Source: an uncultured Roseobacter sp.
GTDB taxonomy: Bacteria; Pseudomonadota; Alphaproteobacteria; Rhodobacterales; Rhodobacteraceae
Direction: 5' to 3'
Assembly (NCBI GenBank): GCA_913054455.1
Contig: CAJXIL010000004.1
Coordinates: 1-61,868, forward strand
Length of the DNA: 61,868 nt
Positions 18,958-28,867 of this stretch are shown here, piece after piece. Every line of letters starts with the position of its first letter. The first letter of the stretch is position 1. The translations under genes were made by a program, and so were the position numbers. The notes under the pieces were generated by a model. That model was given only the letters and a program-made list of their open reading frames with translations. It was not told the DNA's origin and made no database searches.

Positions 18958-19441
18958 ACTGTTTGTCAAGGCGCCTAAGGCGCCACCAGTAGTAGACCAG
19001 TGCAGGCACTTCCCGCAGCCAGGACCTCACCACCCTGAACCCTGAGGTGCCGCTTTGGCGCGGGCAGGAGGCCTGGGCCTGAAAACCAAAATGGCGCGCC
19101 ACAAGCAGCGCGCGCCATTTGTGGTAGCGATCCGTCACGATAACGATATTCGGTTGTTCGAGCCTCGCTAGGAGCGCGCGGATATTAGCCAGGTTTTCAA
19201 GGGTCGTCCTGGACTGATCCTCCAGCAGAATTACACTGTCCGGCACCCCGGCCTCACGACAAACATGCTGCATGACCTCGGCCTCGCTGGGGGAATGTTG
19301 CCCCAGCCCCCCGCAACAAATCACATGGCTGACCCTGCCCTGACGAAACAGCTCTGCCGCATGCAGGCTGCGCCGCCGAAGGGTCGGCGAAGGTTTCCCC
19401 CCAGGCCAGACAGCTGCCCCCAAAACAACGGCTACGCTCAC
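18947..19441 (-). CDS. YdcF/DUF218 family protein
   Basis: A 164-residue protein: SVAVVLGAAVWPGGKPSPTL, then RRRSLHAAELFRQGRVSHVICCGG and SRTTLENLANIRALL with a late VTDRYHKWRALLVARHFG. This is the DUF218 Rossmann-like fold shared with ElyC/SanA, linked to envelope functions in other bacteria. The likely GTG start overlaps the uvrB stop (GTGA), so it is translationally coupled to uvrB. It lacks the membrane segment of larger relatives. Confidence 0.8.
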   Translation of the reverse strand: MSVAVVLGAAVWPGGKPSPTLRRRSLHAAELFRQGRVSHVICCGGLGQHSPSEAEVMQHVCREAGVPDSVILLEDQSRTTLENLANIRALLARLEQPNIVIVTDRYHKWRALLVARHFGFQAQASCPRQSGTSGFRVVRSWLREVPALVYYWWRLRRLDKQSSG

Positions 19442-21663
19442 CCCCCGAACTTCTTTTGTGACTTCCCGCGATAGGCCCGTGTCCCGGCCTTGCCCGCGCT
19501 GGAACGCCCACGCGATTTCACTGCCGCTTCAGAGGCTTTTTCCACCGCATATTGCCGGGCCATCGGATCGTCCGAAACCGCCAGGTCCACTGCTTCCAGA
19601 CGCTTGACCTCATCGCGCAGCCGTGCGGCTTCTTCGAACTCGAGATTTTCGGCAGCCTTACGCATTTCGTCACGCAGCCCGTTTAGATGGGCCTCAAGGT
19701 TGGCGCCGTGCATCGGCTTGTCGATATTGGCGGTGACCCGATTCATATCCACATCACCCTGATAGAGCCCCGCAAGAACATCCTCGACGTTCTTTTTCAC
19801 CGTGGCAGGTGTGATGTCATGCTCCAGATTATAGGCGATTTGTTTTTCACGGCGACGGTTGGTCTCTCCCAACGCGCGTTCCATCGATCCGGTAATTTTG
19901 TCAGCATACATGATCACCCGGCCTTCGGCGTTTCGCGCGGCGCGGCCAATGGTCTGCACCAGCGAGGTTTCCGAGCGCAAGAAACCTTCCTTATCGGCGT
20001 CCAAAATAGCCACCAGCCCGCATTCCGGGATATCCAGACCCTCGCGCAGCAGGTTGATGCCAATCAGCACGTCAAAGGCTCCGAGGCGCAGGTCGCGCAG
20101 GATTTCGATCCGCTCAAGGGTATCGATATCCGAATGCATATAGCGCACCTTGATGCCCTGTTCGTGCAGGTATTCGGTCAGATCCTCGGCCATGCGTTTG
20201 GTCAGGGTGGTGACCAGCGTCCGCATGCCGTTCTCAGTCACCTTGCGCACCTCGTCCAACAGGTCATCCACCTGCATCTTGACCGGGCGGATCTCGATCT
20301 CTGGCTCTAGCAGGCCCGTTGGACGGATCACCTGTTCGGTGAACACACCGCCTGCCTGATCCATCTCCCAGGATGCAGGCGTTGCCGAAACAAAGACCGA
20401 TTGCGGGCGCATCGCGTCCCATTCCTCGAACTTGAGCGGTCGGTTGTCCATACAGGACGGCAGTCGAAACCCGTGTTCCGCCAGCGTGGATTTGCGCCGG
20501 AAATCGCCTTTGTACATGCCGCCAATCTGCGGCACCGAGACATGGCTTTCATCAGCAAAAACAATGGCATTGTCGGGGATGAATTCAAACAGCGTTGGCG
20601 GCGGCTCGCCCGGCCCGCGCCCGGTCAGATAGCGGGAGTAGTTTTCAATCCCGTTGCAATGGCCCGTGGCCTCCAGCATCTCGATATCAAAGTTACAGCG
20701 CTGTTCCAGGCGCTGCGCCTCCAGTAGCTTGCCCTCACCGTTGAATTGATCCAGACGCCGTTTCAGCTCTTGCTTGATCGAAATAACCGCCTGATTTAGC
20801 GTTGGTTTTGGCGTCACATAGTGCGAGTTTGCATAGACGCGGATCTGTTCAAAGGCCCCGGTGCGCTCGCCGGTCAGCGGGTCAAACTCGGTGATCGCCT
20901 CCAGCTCCTCGCCGAAGAAGGACAGTTTCCATGCGCGGTCCTCCAGGTGGGCCGGGAAGATTTCCAACGTGTCGCCGCGCACCCGGAAAGAGCCGCGCTG
21001 AAACGCCTGATCGTTGCGCTTGTACTGCTGCGCCACCAGATCGGCCATGACTTGGCGCTGGTCATATTCTTCGCCAACCTTCAGATCCTGAGTCATCGCC
21101 GAATAGGTCTCAACCGAGCCGATACCATAGATGCAAGACACCGAGGCGATAATGATCACATCGTCCCGCTCCAACAGCGCCCGCGTCGCAGAGTGGCGCA
21201 TCCGGTCGATCTGTTCGTTGATCTGGCTTTCCTTCTCGATGAAGGTATCCGAGCGCGCCACATAGGCCTCGGGCTGGTAGTAGTCATAAAACGAGACAAA
21301 ATACTCGACGGCATTATCCGGAAAGAAGCCTTTGAACTCCCCATAGAGTTGCGCCGCCAGGGTCTTGTTTGGGGCGAGAATGATCGCCGGACGCTGGGTT
21401 TCAGCAATGACCTTGGCCATGGTGAAGGTCTTGCCGGTGCCTGTCGCGCCCAGCAGGACCTGATTGCGCTCGCCCTCTTTCACCCCTTCGCTGAGCTCTG
21501 CAATCGCCGTAGGCTGATCGCCGGCCGGTGAAAACTCCGTATGCATGACAAAGGCCTTGCCGCCTTCCAATTTGGGGCGCTGCACGGCGTCACGCTCAAC
21601 CATGTGGTCAGACTGCTGGTCTGGTGTCTTGGCAGCGGATTTATCTGAATGGGCGTAGGGCAT
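19438..21663 (-). CDS. uvrB: Excinuclease ABC subunit B
   Basis: A 741-residue UvrB, the damage-verifying helicase-like subunit of nucleotide excision repair. Walker A GATGTGKT is at about 72-79, and the beta-hairpin region includes FVSFYDYYQPEAYVARSDT. Helicase motifs include the DESHVSVPQ box and QTIGRAARNAEGRV. The C-terminal UvrC-binding UVR motif is LRDEMRKAAENLEFEEAARLRDE. An extra N-terminal 40 residues and a basic C-terminal tail make it longer than the usual 670. AGGAG lies upstream of the ATG. The downstream YdcF gene is coupled to it. Confidence 0.97.
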   Translation of the reverse strand: MPYAHSDKSAAKTPDQQSDHMVERDAVQRPKLEGGKAFVMHTEFSPAGDQPTAIAELSEGVKEGERNQVLLGATGTGKTFTMAKVIAETQRPAIILAPNKTLAAQLYGEFKGFFPDNAVEYFVSFYDYYQPEAYVARSDTFIEKESQINEQIDRMRHSATRALLERDDVIIIASVSCIYGIGSVETYSAMTQDLKVGEEYDQRQVMADLVAQQYKRNDQAFQRGSFRVRGDTLEIFPAHLEDRAWKLSFFGEELEAITEFDPLTGERTGAFEQIRVYANSHYVTPKPTLNQAVISIKQELKRRLDQFNGEGKLLEAQRLEQRCNFDIEMLEATGHCNGIENYSRYLTGRGPGEPPPTLFEFIPDNAIVFADESHVSVPQIGGMYKGDFRRKSTLAEHGFRLPSCMDNRPLKFEEWDAMRPQSVFVSATPASWEMDQAGGVFTEQVIRPTGLLEPEIEIRPVKMQVDDLLDEVRKVTENGMRTLVTTLTKRMAEDLTEYLHEQGIKVRYMHSDIDTLERIEILRDLRLGAFDVLIGINLLREGLDIPECGLVAILDADKEGFLRSETSLVQTIGRAARNAEGRVIMYADKITGSMERALGETNRRREKQIAYNLEHDITPATVKKNVEDVLAGLYQGDVDMNRVTANIDKPMHGANLEAHLNGLRDEMRKAAENLEFEEAARLRDEVKRLEAVDLAVSDDPMARQYAVEKASEAAVKSRGRSSAGKAGTRAYRGKSQKKFGG

Positions 21664-21851
21664 CCGGCTCTCCTGTGAGTCGCACTGATTTTGGTCTGTT
21701 TTTGTTCTTGTTCAAGGGGCATTCGTCGCAATTCTAACCGCCTCCCTGTTGCAGCCCTGCAAAACCTGTTGAATGCGCCGGATTTGTCACCTTGTAGCAA
21801 AGGCCTATTCAGCGCATATATGGGCTAAGACGAGTCACGAGGAGAGCCCAC

Positions 21852-22163
21852 ATGCGAGCGCGGATTTACCGGCCAGCCCGAAATGCCATGACCTCTGGAA
21901 TGGCCAAGACCCGTAAATGGGTGTTGGACTACGCCCAGGCAAGCGCCCGTGAAGTTGACCCCTTGATGGGCTGGACCTCTTCGTCAGATACGCAAAGCCA
22001 AGTCCGCCTTCGTTTTGACAGCAAGGAAGCCGCGTTGGAATATGCCCAGGACCATGGCATTGAGGCCGAAGTGGTTGAGCCAAAGGCCCGCAAAGCGAAT
22101 ATCCGCAATGGTGGCTATGGTGAGAACTTCGCCACCAACCGTCGCGTGCCCTGGACCCATTGA
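21852..22163 (+). CDS. ETC complex I accessory protein (NDUFS4-like)
   Basis: A 103-residue protein with [15 protein letters not shown], then [39 protein letters not shown] and a C-terminal [12 protein letters not shown]. This is the conserved NDUFS4/AQDQ fold found as an accessory subunit of respiratory complex I in alphaproteobacteria and mitochondria. The ATG follows GAGGAG. It is divergent from uvrB, and its stop overlaps the start of a GNAT gene. Confidence 0.92.
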   Translation: MRARIYRPARNAMTSGMAKTRKWVLDYAQASAREVDPLMGWTSSSDTQSQVRLRFDSKEAALEYAQDHGIEAEVVEPKARKANIRNGGYGENFATNRRVPWTH

Positions 22164-22651
22164 GCCAGGCCCCTTCGATACTAATCCGCCGCGCCGACCC
22201 AGCCTGCCCCAAGATTCTGCCCCTCATTGAGGGCAACCAGAGCCATGGGGCTGTGGCAACGGATGCCAGTAGCGACCACACCTTTGGTGTTGAAGCGCTT
22301 TGCCATCCAGAAGTGCGTTTCTTTGCGGCCTTTGAGGGTGAAAGAGCATTGGGTTGTGGCGCCTTCAAAGCGCTAGGCAATGGCAGCGCTGAGGTGAAAT
22401 CAGTCTATGTCGCTCAAACAGCACGTGGGCGGGGCGTTGCCCGAATCCTGATGGATCATCTCGCAAACCAAGCGCAACAGGAGGGGTTTTCGGCACTGGT
22501 TCTGGAAACCGGTTCTGCCCTTTGCCCAGAGTATGACGCCGCCCGCAGCCTCTATGAAAATCTCGGCTACACCTATTGCCCCCCGATTGAGGGCTATGAC
22601 GCCGATCCAATGAGTGTATTTATGCGACTTTCTTTCACAAATCAGACATAA
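22160..22651 (+). CDS. GNAT family N-acetyltransferase
   Basis: A 163-residue protein with the GNAT core: [22 protein letters not shown] carries the acetyl-CoA-binding Q/RxxGxG/A segment, followed by ALVLETGS and [11 protein letters not shown]. The start is TTG, overlapping the previous stop (TTGA), so it is translationally coupled to the NDUFS4-like gene. The substrate cannot be read from the sequence. Confidence 0.85.
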   Translation: MSQAPSILIRRADPACPKILPLIEGNQSHGAVATDASSDHTFGVEALCHPEVRFFAAFEGERALGCGAFKALGNGSAEVKSVYVAQTARGRGVARILMDHLANQAQQEGFSALVLETGSALCPEYDAARSLYENLGYTYCPPIEGYDADPMSVFMRLSFTNQT

Positions 22652-22929
22652 GCACACACAGCTTTTCCAAATGCCCCCCCCGCGAGCCGGCAAAACCAAG
22701 TTTGGTCGAAATGAGCTTGGTGCACAAATGGTCTGATGGGATGCACTTTATGAATCCAGCGTGATAGCTAAAGGCGATGAGCAGCTGGGCCCCGACGCAT
22801 GCCATTCAGACTTGTTTTCCCCTAAAGATCCTGTCCGTCATGCTGCTTCGCCAGACAACTGGGACTGTCCAGAGCCAGCTGTGGTTGGTAGGGTTAGACT
22901 GGGCTGTACCCGATTTTCAGTACGTTATG

Positions 22930-23600
22930 TCGTCGCCAACGCACTTTGGACGTGAGCTTACTCTTGCGCGGCAGCACTGGTGCCGGCGCTGGGCCGACAG
23001 CGGCAAGGTCTATGGAAATCACAAATTGGCAAAGGATCTCAAGGAAGTGGTGGCGGAACAGACGCTTGAACTCCACCTTCTCAAAAAAGGCATGACAGGC
23101 CCCTCTCGACAGATTTCTGTGCAATCGCCTGCTGGGCAATGGATGGGGGCGAACACGAATGAGGTACCCCGCATCTGAGAAGTTGGAGATCATACGGCTG
23201 GTCGAAGAAAGTCATCTGTCTGCACGCCTGACGCTGGCCAAGCTGGGCATTCCGCGCGCCACGTTCTATCGTTGGTACGACCGGTACCTTCAGGGCGGTG
23301 AGGCCGGATTGCAGGATCAATCTCCCAAGCCAAAACACGTCTGGAACCGGGTGCCCGACGAGGTGAAGCGCAAGGTTGTGGACCTCGCCTTGCAGGAGAC
23401 GGAACTGTCACCGCGCGAGTTGGCGGTGACCTTCACTGATCAGGAGCGTTATTTTGCCTCGGAATCCAAGGTGTACCGGACACTGAAGGCCCATGAGCTG
23501 ATCACCAGTCCTGCGTTCATCGTGCTTATGGCGGCGAACGAGTTCAATGACAAAACAACTGCGATCAACCAGCTTTGGCAAACAGACTGCACCTACATCA
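22930..23600 (+). mobile_element. IS3-family insertion sequence remnant
   Basis: The piece at about 22949-23181 ends with the OrfA-type leucine-zipper tail KDLKEVVAEQTLELHLLKKGM. The next frame, from 23159, is the OrfB N-terminal part: MRYPASEKLEIIRLVEESHL, then RATFYRWYDRYLQGGEAGLQ and TTAINQLWQTDCTYI. The catalytic DDE core that should follow is missing, because the match breaks at about 23600 inside the WQTDFTY region. No terminal repeats were located. The element is dead and marks a deletion junction with the broken membrane-protein gene downstream. Confidence 0.82.
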
Positions 23601-23601
23601 T

Positions 23602-24425
23602 CCGGCTGAGGTCTCTCCAAGCGATCTGGAAGCGGCCCATGAAATCATCGCCAATCGCTGGCGCGCGCTGCATCACAGGCTGTCGGGCAACAAGCAGACG
23701 CCGAACAAACTTGGCCTTGCGGACTGTTGCTGTTTGATGATTGCGATCTACTCAGAGCGTTCCAAATCACTGGGACGAGAGGGTGTCGATACGGATGAAC
23801 TCTCCGCGCTCCAGGGCTGGATCAAAACCGCACGGCGCGAGATGCGCTTTTCTGAGCCACGGTCGCTTTAACCACCGTTGGCGTCGCGCACTACTTTGCG
23901 GTTGATGCGGGCTACATCACGATCTCCGATTTTTCGACGACCTTTCGAGCCTCTTTCACCTTCGCAGCGGGCGTGCTTGTGATGATGCTTTGCGGTTTGA
24001 TATCGGTTCACTGGATCCGTGACGTGCTGGACGAGGAAGGCAAATGGATGGCCTGGGCAAGCTTTTTCAGGCCATCGTTCGTACAATATTTGCTCTTTGC
24101 CATGTGGGCGCTATGCTAGGGTAGTATACTCCAGTTCATCCTCATTTTCATTGAGCCCCGCATCGAAGGGTTGCCGGGAAAGTTCGAGATCAAGGAGATG
24201 TTTGTAGGCTACAGATGGTCAAAGGCGTTGTTTGTGGCCTTTCCTGGCGTTGTCCTCGCCGTCTTTATCAGTCTGGCCTATGATCAAAGGGAACAGTCCC
24301 CCCGCGTGCGATTGTGGCTATCGATACTACTGATTCTGAGCGGTTTTTTCATGTATGTTGCCCTGTCGTTCAACGAGGATTATCTTATTTTGGTTGAACC
24401 CGCGACATGGGCGAAGCGCCCGTAG
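23602..24425 (+). pseudogene. Broken membrane protein gene
   Basis: A soluble stretch (LEAAHEIIANRWRALHHRLSG, then IKTARREMRFSE) runs to 23855. It continues after a frame change into VALTTVGVAHYFAVDAGYIT and a hydrophobic span (TFAAGVLVMMLCGLISVHWI), and after a second frame change near 24120 into ALFVAFPGVVLAVFISLAY and LWLSILLILSGFFMYVAL. Read together this is one membrane protein of at least four spans with two frameshifts and a 5' end cut by the IS3 remnant. I do not recognise the family. The broken solute-binding gene follows in the same direction and may have belonged to the same operon. Confidence 0.6.
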
Positions 24426-24525
24426 GAGTTAATGCGTGCGCGATGGCAGGCTGGACTGATCATCGCTGCGGGGGGGTGATACAGGTTATGATCAGCTTCA
24501 ATCTGATGCGGGGAAGCAAGCAAAA

Positions 24526-25475
24526 ATGAATTCCACATGGCACCGCCTCACCATTTTCGCGTGCTGCCTGCTCATCGCGCAGACGGCTGTTGCAGACACG
24601 GATGCGTCGGCTGAACGACTGCGAGTGGGCATTCGGATGGATGCAAAACCCTTTGTCTATGAATAAGGTGGCGAAGCTAAGGGGTTCCTTTTTGAGATGT
24701 GCGATTTCGCTTTCAAACGCTCCGGGCTTGATTACATTTACGTCCCCGTAAAGTCTGGTGACAGGGCTGATTGGCTGGGCGAGAACGCGTGGGCAAGATG
24801 GAAACCGTAATCAGCCATAACGGACAAGAACTGGCACGGGGCCCTGGCGGTGTGTATGTTCAAGCGTCAGACGGCGAAGCTGTCCCGTGGCAACGGCAAC
24901 CGCTAGCCTGCGACAGCTTGGCACCGGACCAGGTTGGTGCGGTCAGGGTCGGGGTGATCAAAGGCAGCACAGCACTTGAGATCGTCGCTAATGCGTTGGA
25001 GCTGGAGGATCCGGTTGTGACTGCCTATGCCTACGAGACGATCTGCTACACCGAATTCGACAACCATAAATCAGGAATCGGCGCGCTGTGTAGTCGCGCA
25101 GGTGCCGACGAGGGCAAGGTGCTCAGCTACTACTTCGGCGATCGTGACATCATTGTCGCTTACCTCGAATATCTCAAGGAGGACGGCAAGGCCTGTGCCC
25201 ATGCCTCCGCTGGGAAAGGCGATGAAATAACTGTGTCAGACAGGTTTTTCTCTTTCGAACCCTATGGCATCGCTTTTTCGCCGCGTGTGGACCCCACAAA
25301 GGTGGTCAAGTTTCAGGCAGCACTTTTGGATACGTTCTCAGATCTCGAAAACGACCCCGATGATCCCAGCATCGCGACCACCAAGCCCTTTCAGTAGTTC
25401 AAGAAATACTTCCCCAACAAGCAGCCGTCGCAACCTGTCAAGTCCGCGTTCTCAACCTTGATTGTACCAGCGAAG
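24526..25475 (+). pseudogene. Broken periplasmic solute-binding protein gene
   Basis: It begins with a signal peptide (HRLTIFACCLLIAQTAVADT) and LRVGIRMDAKPFVYE, which opens the family 3 (amino-acid type) binding fold. A TAA stop at 24664 interrupts it, followed in frame by GGEAKGFLFEMCDFAFKRSG. The frame shifts near 24780, and the second lobe reads VRVGVIKGSTALEIVANALE, then GDRDIIVAYLEYL and FSFEPYGIAFSPRVDP. A TAG at 25396 precedes the tail QFKKYFPNKQPSQP. Two stops and a frameshift make it non-functional unless the assembly is wrong there. Confidence 0.7.
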
Positions 25476-26052
25476 TAGCGCTCCGGTCAAAGTTTGTCTA
25501 TCCAGTCTGAAGCGGTGAGCGCCTATGCGCCAACGAACTGGTTGCCGCCGCAACGCGGCGTCATGAACTAAGCAAATGCAACGATTTTGGCTCTCCGTGC
25601 GCTCGCAGCCCAGCTTCATTACTTCCGCTGTGGGTTCCAAGCCGACTTGTGGCAGTGCGGTGGGCGACTGTTCACCCAAGATGCATTTCACTGGTCTGAA
25701 ACACGACACCGGACGACCGGTGTAAGCCCGAAGCGGTTATCGACAGGGAGTGCCACGCCATCAATGCCGCAGTAGCGAGATCTGCGGGGCAGTTTCCTGA
25801 AAGCGGTCTAACCTACCCTGGCGTTAGATCGCCAATGCTGTGGTCAGGGTGAGGAAAGAGGACTGGCTTGCAATCGCACACCACCAGAGACTGCACCTTC
25901 GGCCGAAAACCAAAGATCGTGTTCATAAACTTTGGTCCTATTTCACCAGATTGCCCTGATATTGTGACTCCAGTCCAATGGATTTTGTCACATTGGCAAG
26001 GACATCTCCAGAAAACGAGGCCTGAGCAGCCTACCTTTGTGGAGAACGATTG
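25476..26052. other. Intergenic region upstream of thermostable-hemolysin cluster
   Basis: No gene is supported in these 577 bases. Overlapping inverted repeats at 25963-25996 (annotated separately) are the only structure I see. The region joins the decayed zone on the left to the intact cluster on the right. Confidence 0.5.
25963..25996. promoter_or_regulatory. Nested inverted repeats upstream of the cluster
   Basis: TGTGAC (25963-25968) pairs with GTCACA (25987-25992), and CCAATG (25975-25980) pairs with CATTGG (25991-25996). They lie 57-90 bases before the first gene of the cluster, where an operator is expected. Binding by the LuxR-type protein encoded at the end of the cluster is a guess. 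Confidence 0.35.
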
Positions 26053-26631
26053 ATGCGAACGATTATTGCCGTGGACGGCGTTCCGGCCACTCAGCCTATC
26101 TTTGAACGGGCCTTACAACATATTGCCCGCAGTTACCTAAACACCTTCTCCGCGAACACCCGCATCCGACCCTCCCGCCTCGCGATCGCGACGGCAAGAA
26201 GCGGCGAGGTGGTTTGCGCAATCAGCATCCGCTGTCATGAAGAGACCTTCTTCTCGCAGCGATATCTCGACCTACCGGTTGGCGAGCTGTTGTCTCGGCG
26301 AACTGGATTGAAGGTAAGGCCCAACGCGATTCTCGAGGTCGGGGGTCTTGCTTGCAGCACACCCTTTGCGGCCTATCCCACACTGCAAACTGTATTCCAG
26401 TGGGGGCGCGAGCGCGGCATCACCTGGGGGCTTTTCACCGCCACGGCCGAGGTACGGCGGCTCATACAGCGCGTGAAGATCACACCGCACATGCTCGCGC
26501 GAGCCGAGGCAAGCCGGGTAGAGAACCCCGAGCAATGGGGCAACTATTATGATCATGACCCTTGGGTCTGTGCCTTTCGGGACCGGGTTCAGCCGGGCGA
26601 CGTTGTTGCGGCTCGGGGGAGGACGGCCTGA
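26053..26631 (+). CDS. Thermostable hemolysin family protein (GNAT/autoinducer-synthase-like)
   Basis: A 192-residue protein resembling the thermostable hemolysin family known from Vibrio. Landmarks are ARSYLNTFSANTRIRPSRLA, FFSQRYLDLPVGELLSRRTG, the ILEVGGLACS motif, GRERGITWGLFTATAEVRRL and a late NPEQWGNYYDHDPWVCA. The ExG-LA segment and the following helix recall acyltransferase folds such as LuxI, so an acyl-transfer role is more likely than lysis; this is inference. The ATG at 26053 follows TGTGGAGA. Its stop overlaps the acyl ligase start (TGATG), so the two are coupled. Confidence 0.72.
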   Translation: MRTIIAVDGVPATQPIFERALQHIARSYLNTFSANTRIRPSRLAIATARSGEVVCAISIRCHEETFFSQRYLDLPVGELLSRRTGLKVRPNAILEVGGLACSTPFAAYPTLQTVFQWGRERGITWGLFTATAEVRRLIQRVKITPHMLARAEASRVENPEQWGNYYDHDPWVCAFRDRVQPGDVVAARGRTA

Positions 26632-28064
26632 TGACCCAAAGCATCTTTCGGGCTCTGGCCCAGCATGCCCTTCGGACACCGGAAAAGACCGCTTTGCGCA
26701 TTGGCGCGCGGTGCATCGACTACCTTGGCCTCGCCTCCTTTCTTGCCGAGAACGCGAAGACACTGGCTGGATCACCCCGCGTCGTCGGGATCACCGCCAC
26801 CGATCCGTTTGAAGCCGCCCTGGCCGATCTGTCCTTGACCTATAGCGGACATACTTCAGTGCACCTGCCGCCGTTCTTCTCACAGGCGCAAAGGGCCCAT
26901 ATCGTCCAAGCAGCCGGGATCCAAAGCGTCATCGGCCCCAGCGACAAATGCATGGCAGCAGAACATCTTTTGCGTCCCAAAGATTGCCCGCCTCTGCAAA
27001 GACCTTTGGATCCCGCTGTGCCCGGTGCGCGGCGCATCATCTTCACCTCAGGTTCATCTGGGACCCCAAAGGGGGTGCTGATTGGCGAGACACAGATGGC
27101 GGCAGCGATTGCTGGGCTTGAGAAGGTGATCGCACCGAGCCCGGACGACCGGCACCTCTCGCTTCTTCCCATGGCGCAACTTCTCGAGCAGGTGGCGGGC
27201 CTCTATCTTCCGCTTCTGGCAGGCGCTGAAGTTTGTTTCTGCCCCGAAGCACTGCCTGCACTCTTTGGTGGCCCCATGGAGCCAGTCCTTGCTGCGATGT
27301 TGGCAACGCAGCCGACGACGAGCATCCTCGTTCCAGCCCTCCTTGCGCGCTTGGTATCCGCGTTGAAGGCCACGGATCGCACTGCCCCTGAAAGCCTGCG
27401 CCTGATTGCAGTGGGCGGTGCTGTGGCAGCGCCCGCCTTGCTAGCCGATGCGCGGACGCAGGGATTGCCTGTCTTTGAGGGGTACGGGCTGTCGGAATGT
27501 TGTTCTGTCGTGGCGCTGAACACGCCGGGAAAGGCGCAACCGGGCACGGTTGGCAAGGTTCTCGAGGGGATCAAGGTGCACATCGACGATGGCGAAATCG
27601 TCATATCCGGTCCGACTGTCATGGAAGGGTATATTGGGCAAGCGCGCGTAACCGGAGAGTGGCGCACCGGTGATCTGGGGCGGCTTGAGGGCGGCTATCT
27701 GATCCTGGAAGGCCGCAAGGATTGGCTGATCGTCACGCCGCAGGGGCGAAACATCAATCCCGAATGGGTCGAATCCTGCCTGTGTGCTGACCACCGCATT
27801 CCCGCTGCCGGGCTTCACCTCGCGCAGGACGGGCAGCTCGAGATCATCGCGGTCGTCACCGCGCCGGTCGATCTGGTCCAGATAGAACACCTGCTCGCTG
27901 GCCTGCCGCAATACGCAAGGCCGGTTCGGGTGAGCTTTGCGCCCGCGTCACAGGAAGGGCTGCTGAAGCCCGGAGGCGGGATTGATCGCAGCCAGCTTTC
28001 GCATTTATCGCGAGAGCTTCCGCAGTATTCGCTTTCAGAAGACCATAAGGAGTGTATCGCATGA
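26631..28064 (+). CDS. AMP-dependent acyl ligase / synthetase
   Basis: A 477-residue ANL-superfamily enzyme that activates a carboxylic acid with ATP. The phosphate-binding motif TSGSSGTPKG is at 139-148. Later come YGLSECCSVVALN, the TGDLGRLEGG adenylate motif and GRKDWLIVTPQGRNINPEWVE. The C-terminal domain is short, so it may be an acyl-ACP/acyl-AMP ligase rather than a canonical acyl-CoA synthetase. It is coupled at both ends to neighbours (TGATG and ATGA). It should supply the activated acyl group to the upstream acyltransferase-like protein. Confidence 0.88.
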   Translation: MTQSIFRALAQHALRTPEKTALRIGARCIDYLGLASFLAENAKTLAGSPRVVGITATDPFEAALADLSLTYSGHTSVHLPPFFSQAQRAHIVQAAGIQSVIGPSDKCMAAEHLLRPKDCPPLQRPLDPAVPGARRIIFTSGSSGTPKGVLIGETQMAAAIAGLEKVIAPSPDDRHLSLLPMAQLLEQVAGLYLPLLAGAEVCFCPEALPALFGGPMEPVLAAMLATQPTTSILVPALLARLVSALKATDRTAPESLRLIAVGGAVAAPALLADARTQGLPVFEGYGLSECCSVVALNTPGKAQPGTVGKVLEGIKVHIDDGEIVISGPTVMEGYIGQARVTGEWRTGDLGRLEGGYLILEGRKDWLIVTPQGRNINPEWVESCLCADHRIPAAGLHLAQDGQLEIIAVVTAPVDLVQIEHLLAGLPQYARPVRVSFAPASQEGLLKPGGGIDRSQLSHLSRELPQYSLSEDHKECIA

Positions 28065-28864
28065 AACACCATTCGCCCGTCGCCCTTATCACCGGGGCCG
28101 GTTCCGGTATCGGCCGTGCGCTGGCCATCCAAGCGGCCCAGTCAGGATATGCCCTCGTCCTTGTCGGCCGCAGACGAACGCAACTTGAGAAAACGGCGAC
28201 GCTTCTGGAAGCAAGCAAGGTGAGGCTTGTCGCAGCGGATATCACCACGAAAGAAGGGCGCGCAGCTGTCGTCGCGGCCGCCGGAAACCGGCTGGACATC
28301 CTGGTGAACAATGCCGGGAGGCTGGCGGTGGGGAGACTGACAGACCTGGGCGACGAGGAGATCGCCGAGACGGTGGGCACCAATGTGACCGCCGCCGTCC
28401 AGTTGACGCGCGACCTTGTGCCGGTCCTCTCCGCTGCGCAGGGACGGCTCGTCAATATCGGCTCGATGTTCGGGATGATCGCCTTCCCCTATTTCGCGAC
28501 CTATTCGGCCACGAAATTCGCCATGCGCGGTTTGTCAGACGGGCTGCGCCGCGAGCTGTCGGAGTTCGAGATCGGTGTCACCTATGTCGCGCCACGGGCC
28601 ACGCAAACTCCGGCGCAAAGCGCCTTTGCCCATCTTGTCGAGCCGTTTGGGATGGTGTTGGACACGCCTGAACGCGTCGCAACGCGAGCGTGGGCGGGTA
28701 TCATGGCGGGGCGAAACACAATTTACCCTGGTTTCGGTGAGCACATCTTCGCCCTGATTCAGGCGCTTGTGCCGTCGCTGATAGACGCCGTGCTGAAACA
28801 CAAAATGGGGAGCGCCCAGGCGCAGGCGGCTCTCAATTCCTACAGCCTACAGAAAGAGTCTTGA
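28061..28864 (+). CDS. Short-chain dehydrogenase/reductase
   Basis: A 267-residue classical SDR. The NAD(P) motif TGAGSGIG is at 11-18, followed by NNAG. The catalytic set Ser135, Tyr148 and Lys152 (YSATK) is intact. A C-terminal hydrophobic stretch (HIFALIQALVPSLIDAVL) suggests membrane contact or a lipid-like substrate. The start overlaps the ligase stop (ATGA) and has AAGGAG upstream. It would oxidise or reduce an acyl-chain or acyl-derived intermediate; the direction is unknown. Confidence 0.9.
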   Translation: MKHHSPVALITGAGSGIGRALAIQAAQSGYALVLVGRRRTQLEKTATLLEASKVRLVAADITTKEGRAAVVAAAGNRLDILVNNAGRLAVGRLTDLGDEEIAETVGTNVTAAVQLTRDLVPVLSAAQGRLVNIGSMFGMIAFPYFATYSATKFAMRGLSDGLRRELSEFEIGVTYVAPRATQTPAQSAFAHLVEPFGMVLDTPERVATRAWAGIMAGRNTIYPGFGEHIFALIQALVPSLIDAVLKHKMGSAQAQAALNSYSLQKES

Positions 28865-28867
28865 TCC

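Noticed and set aside
20821-21531. 236-codon open frame opposite uvrB
   Set aside because: It lies entirely within the conserved UvrB coding sequence and has no recognisable motif.
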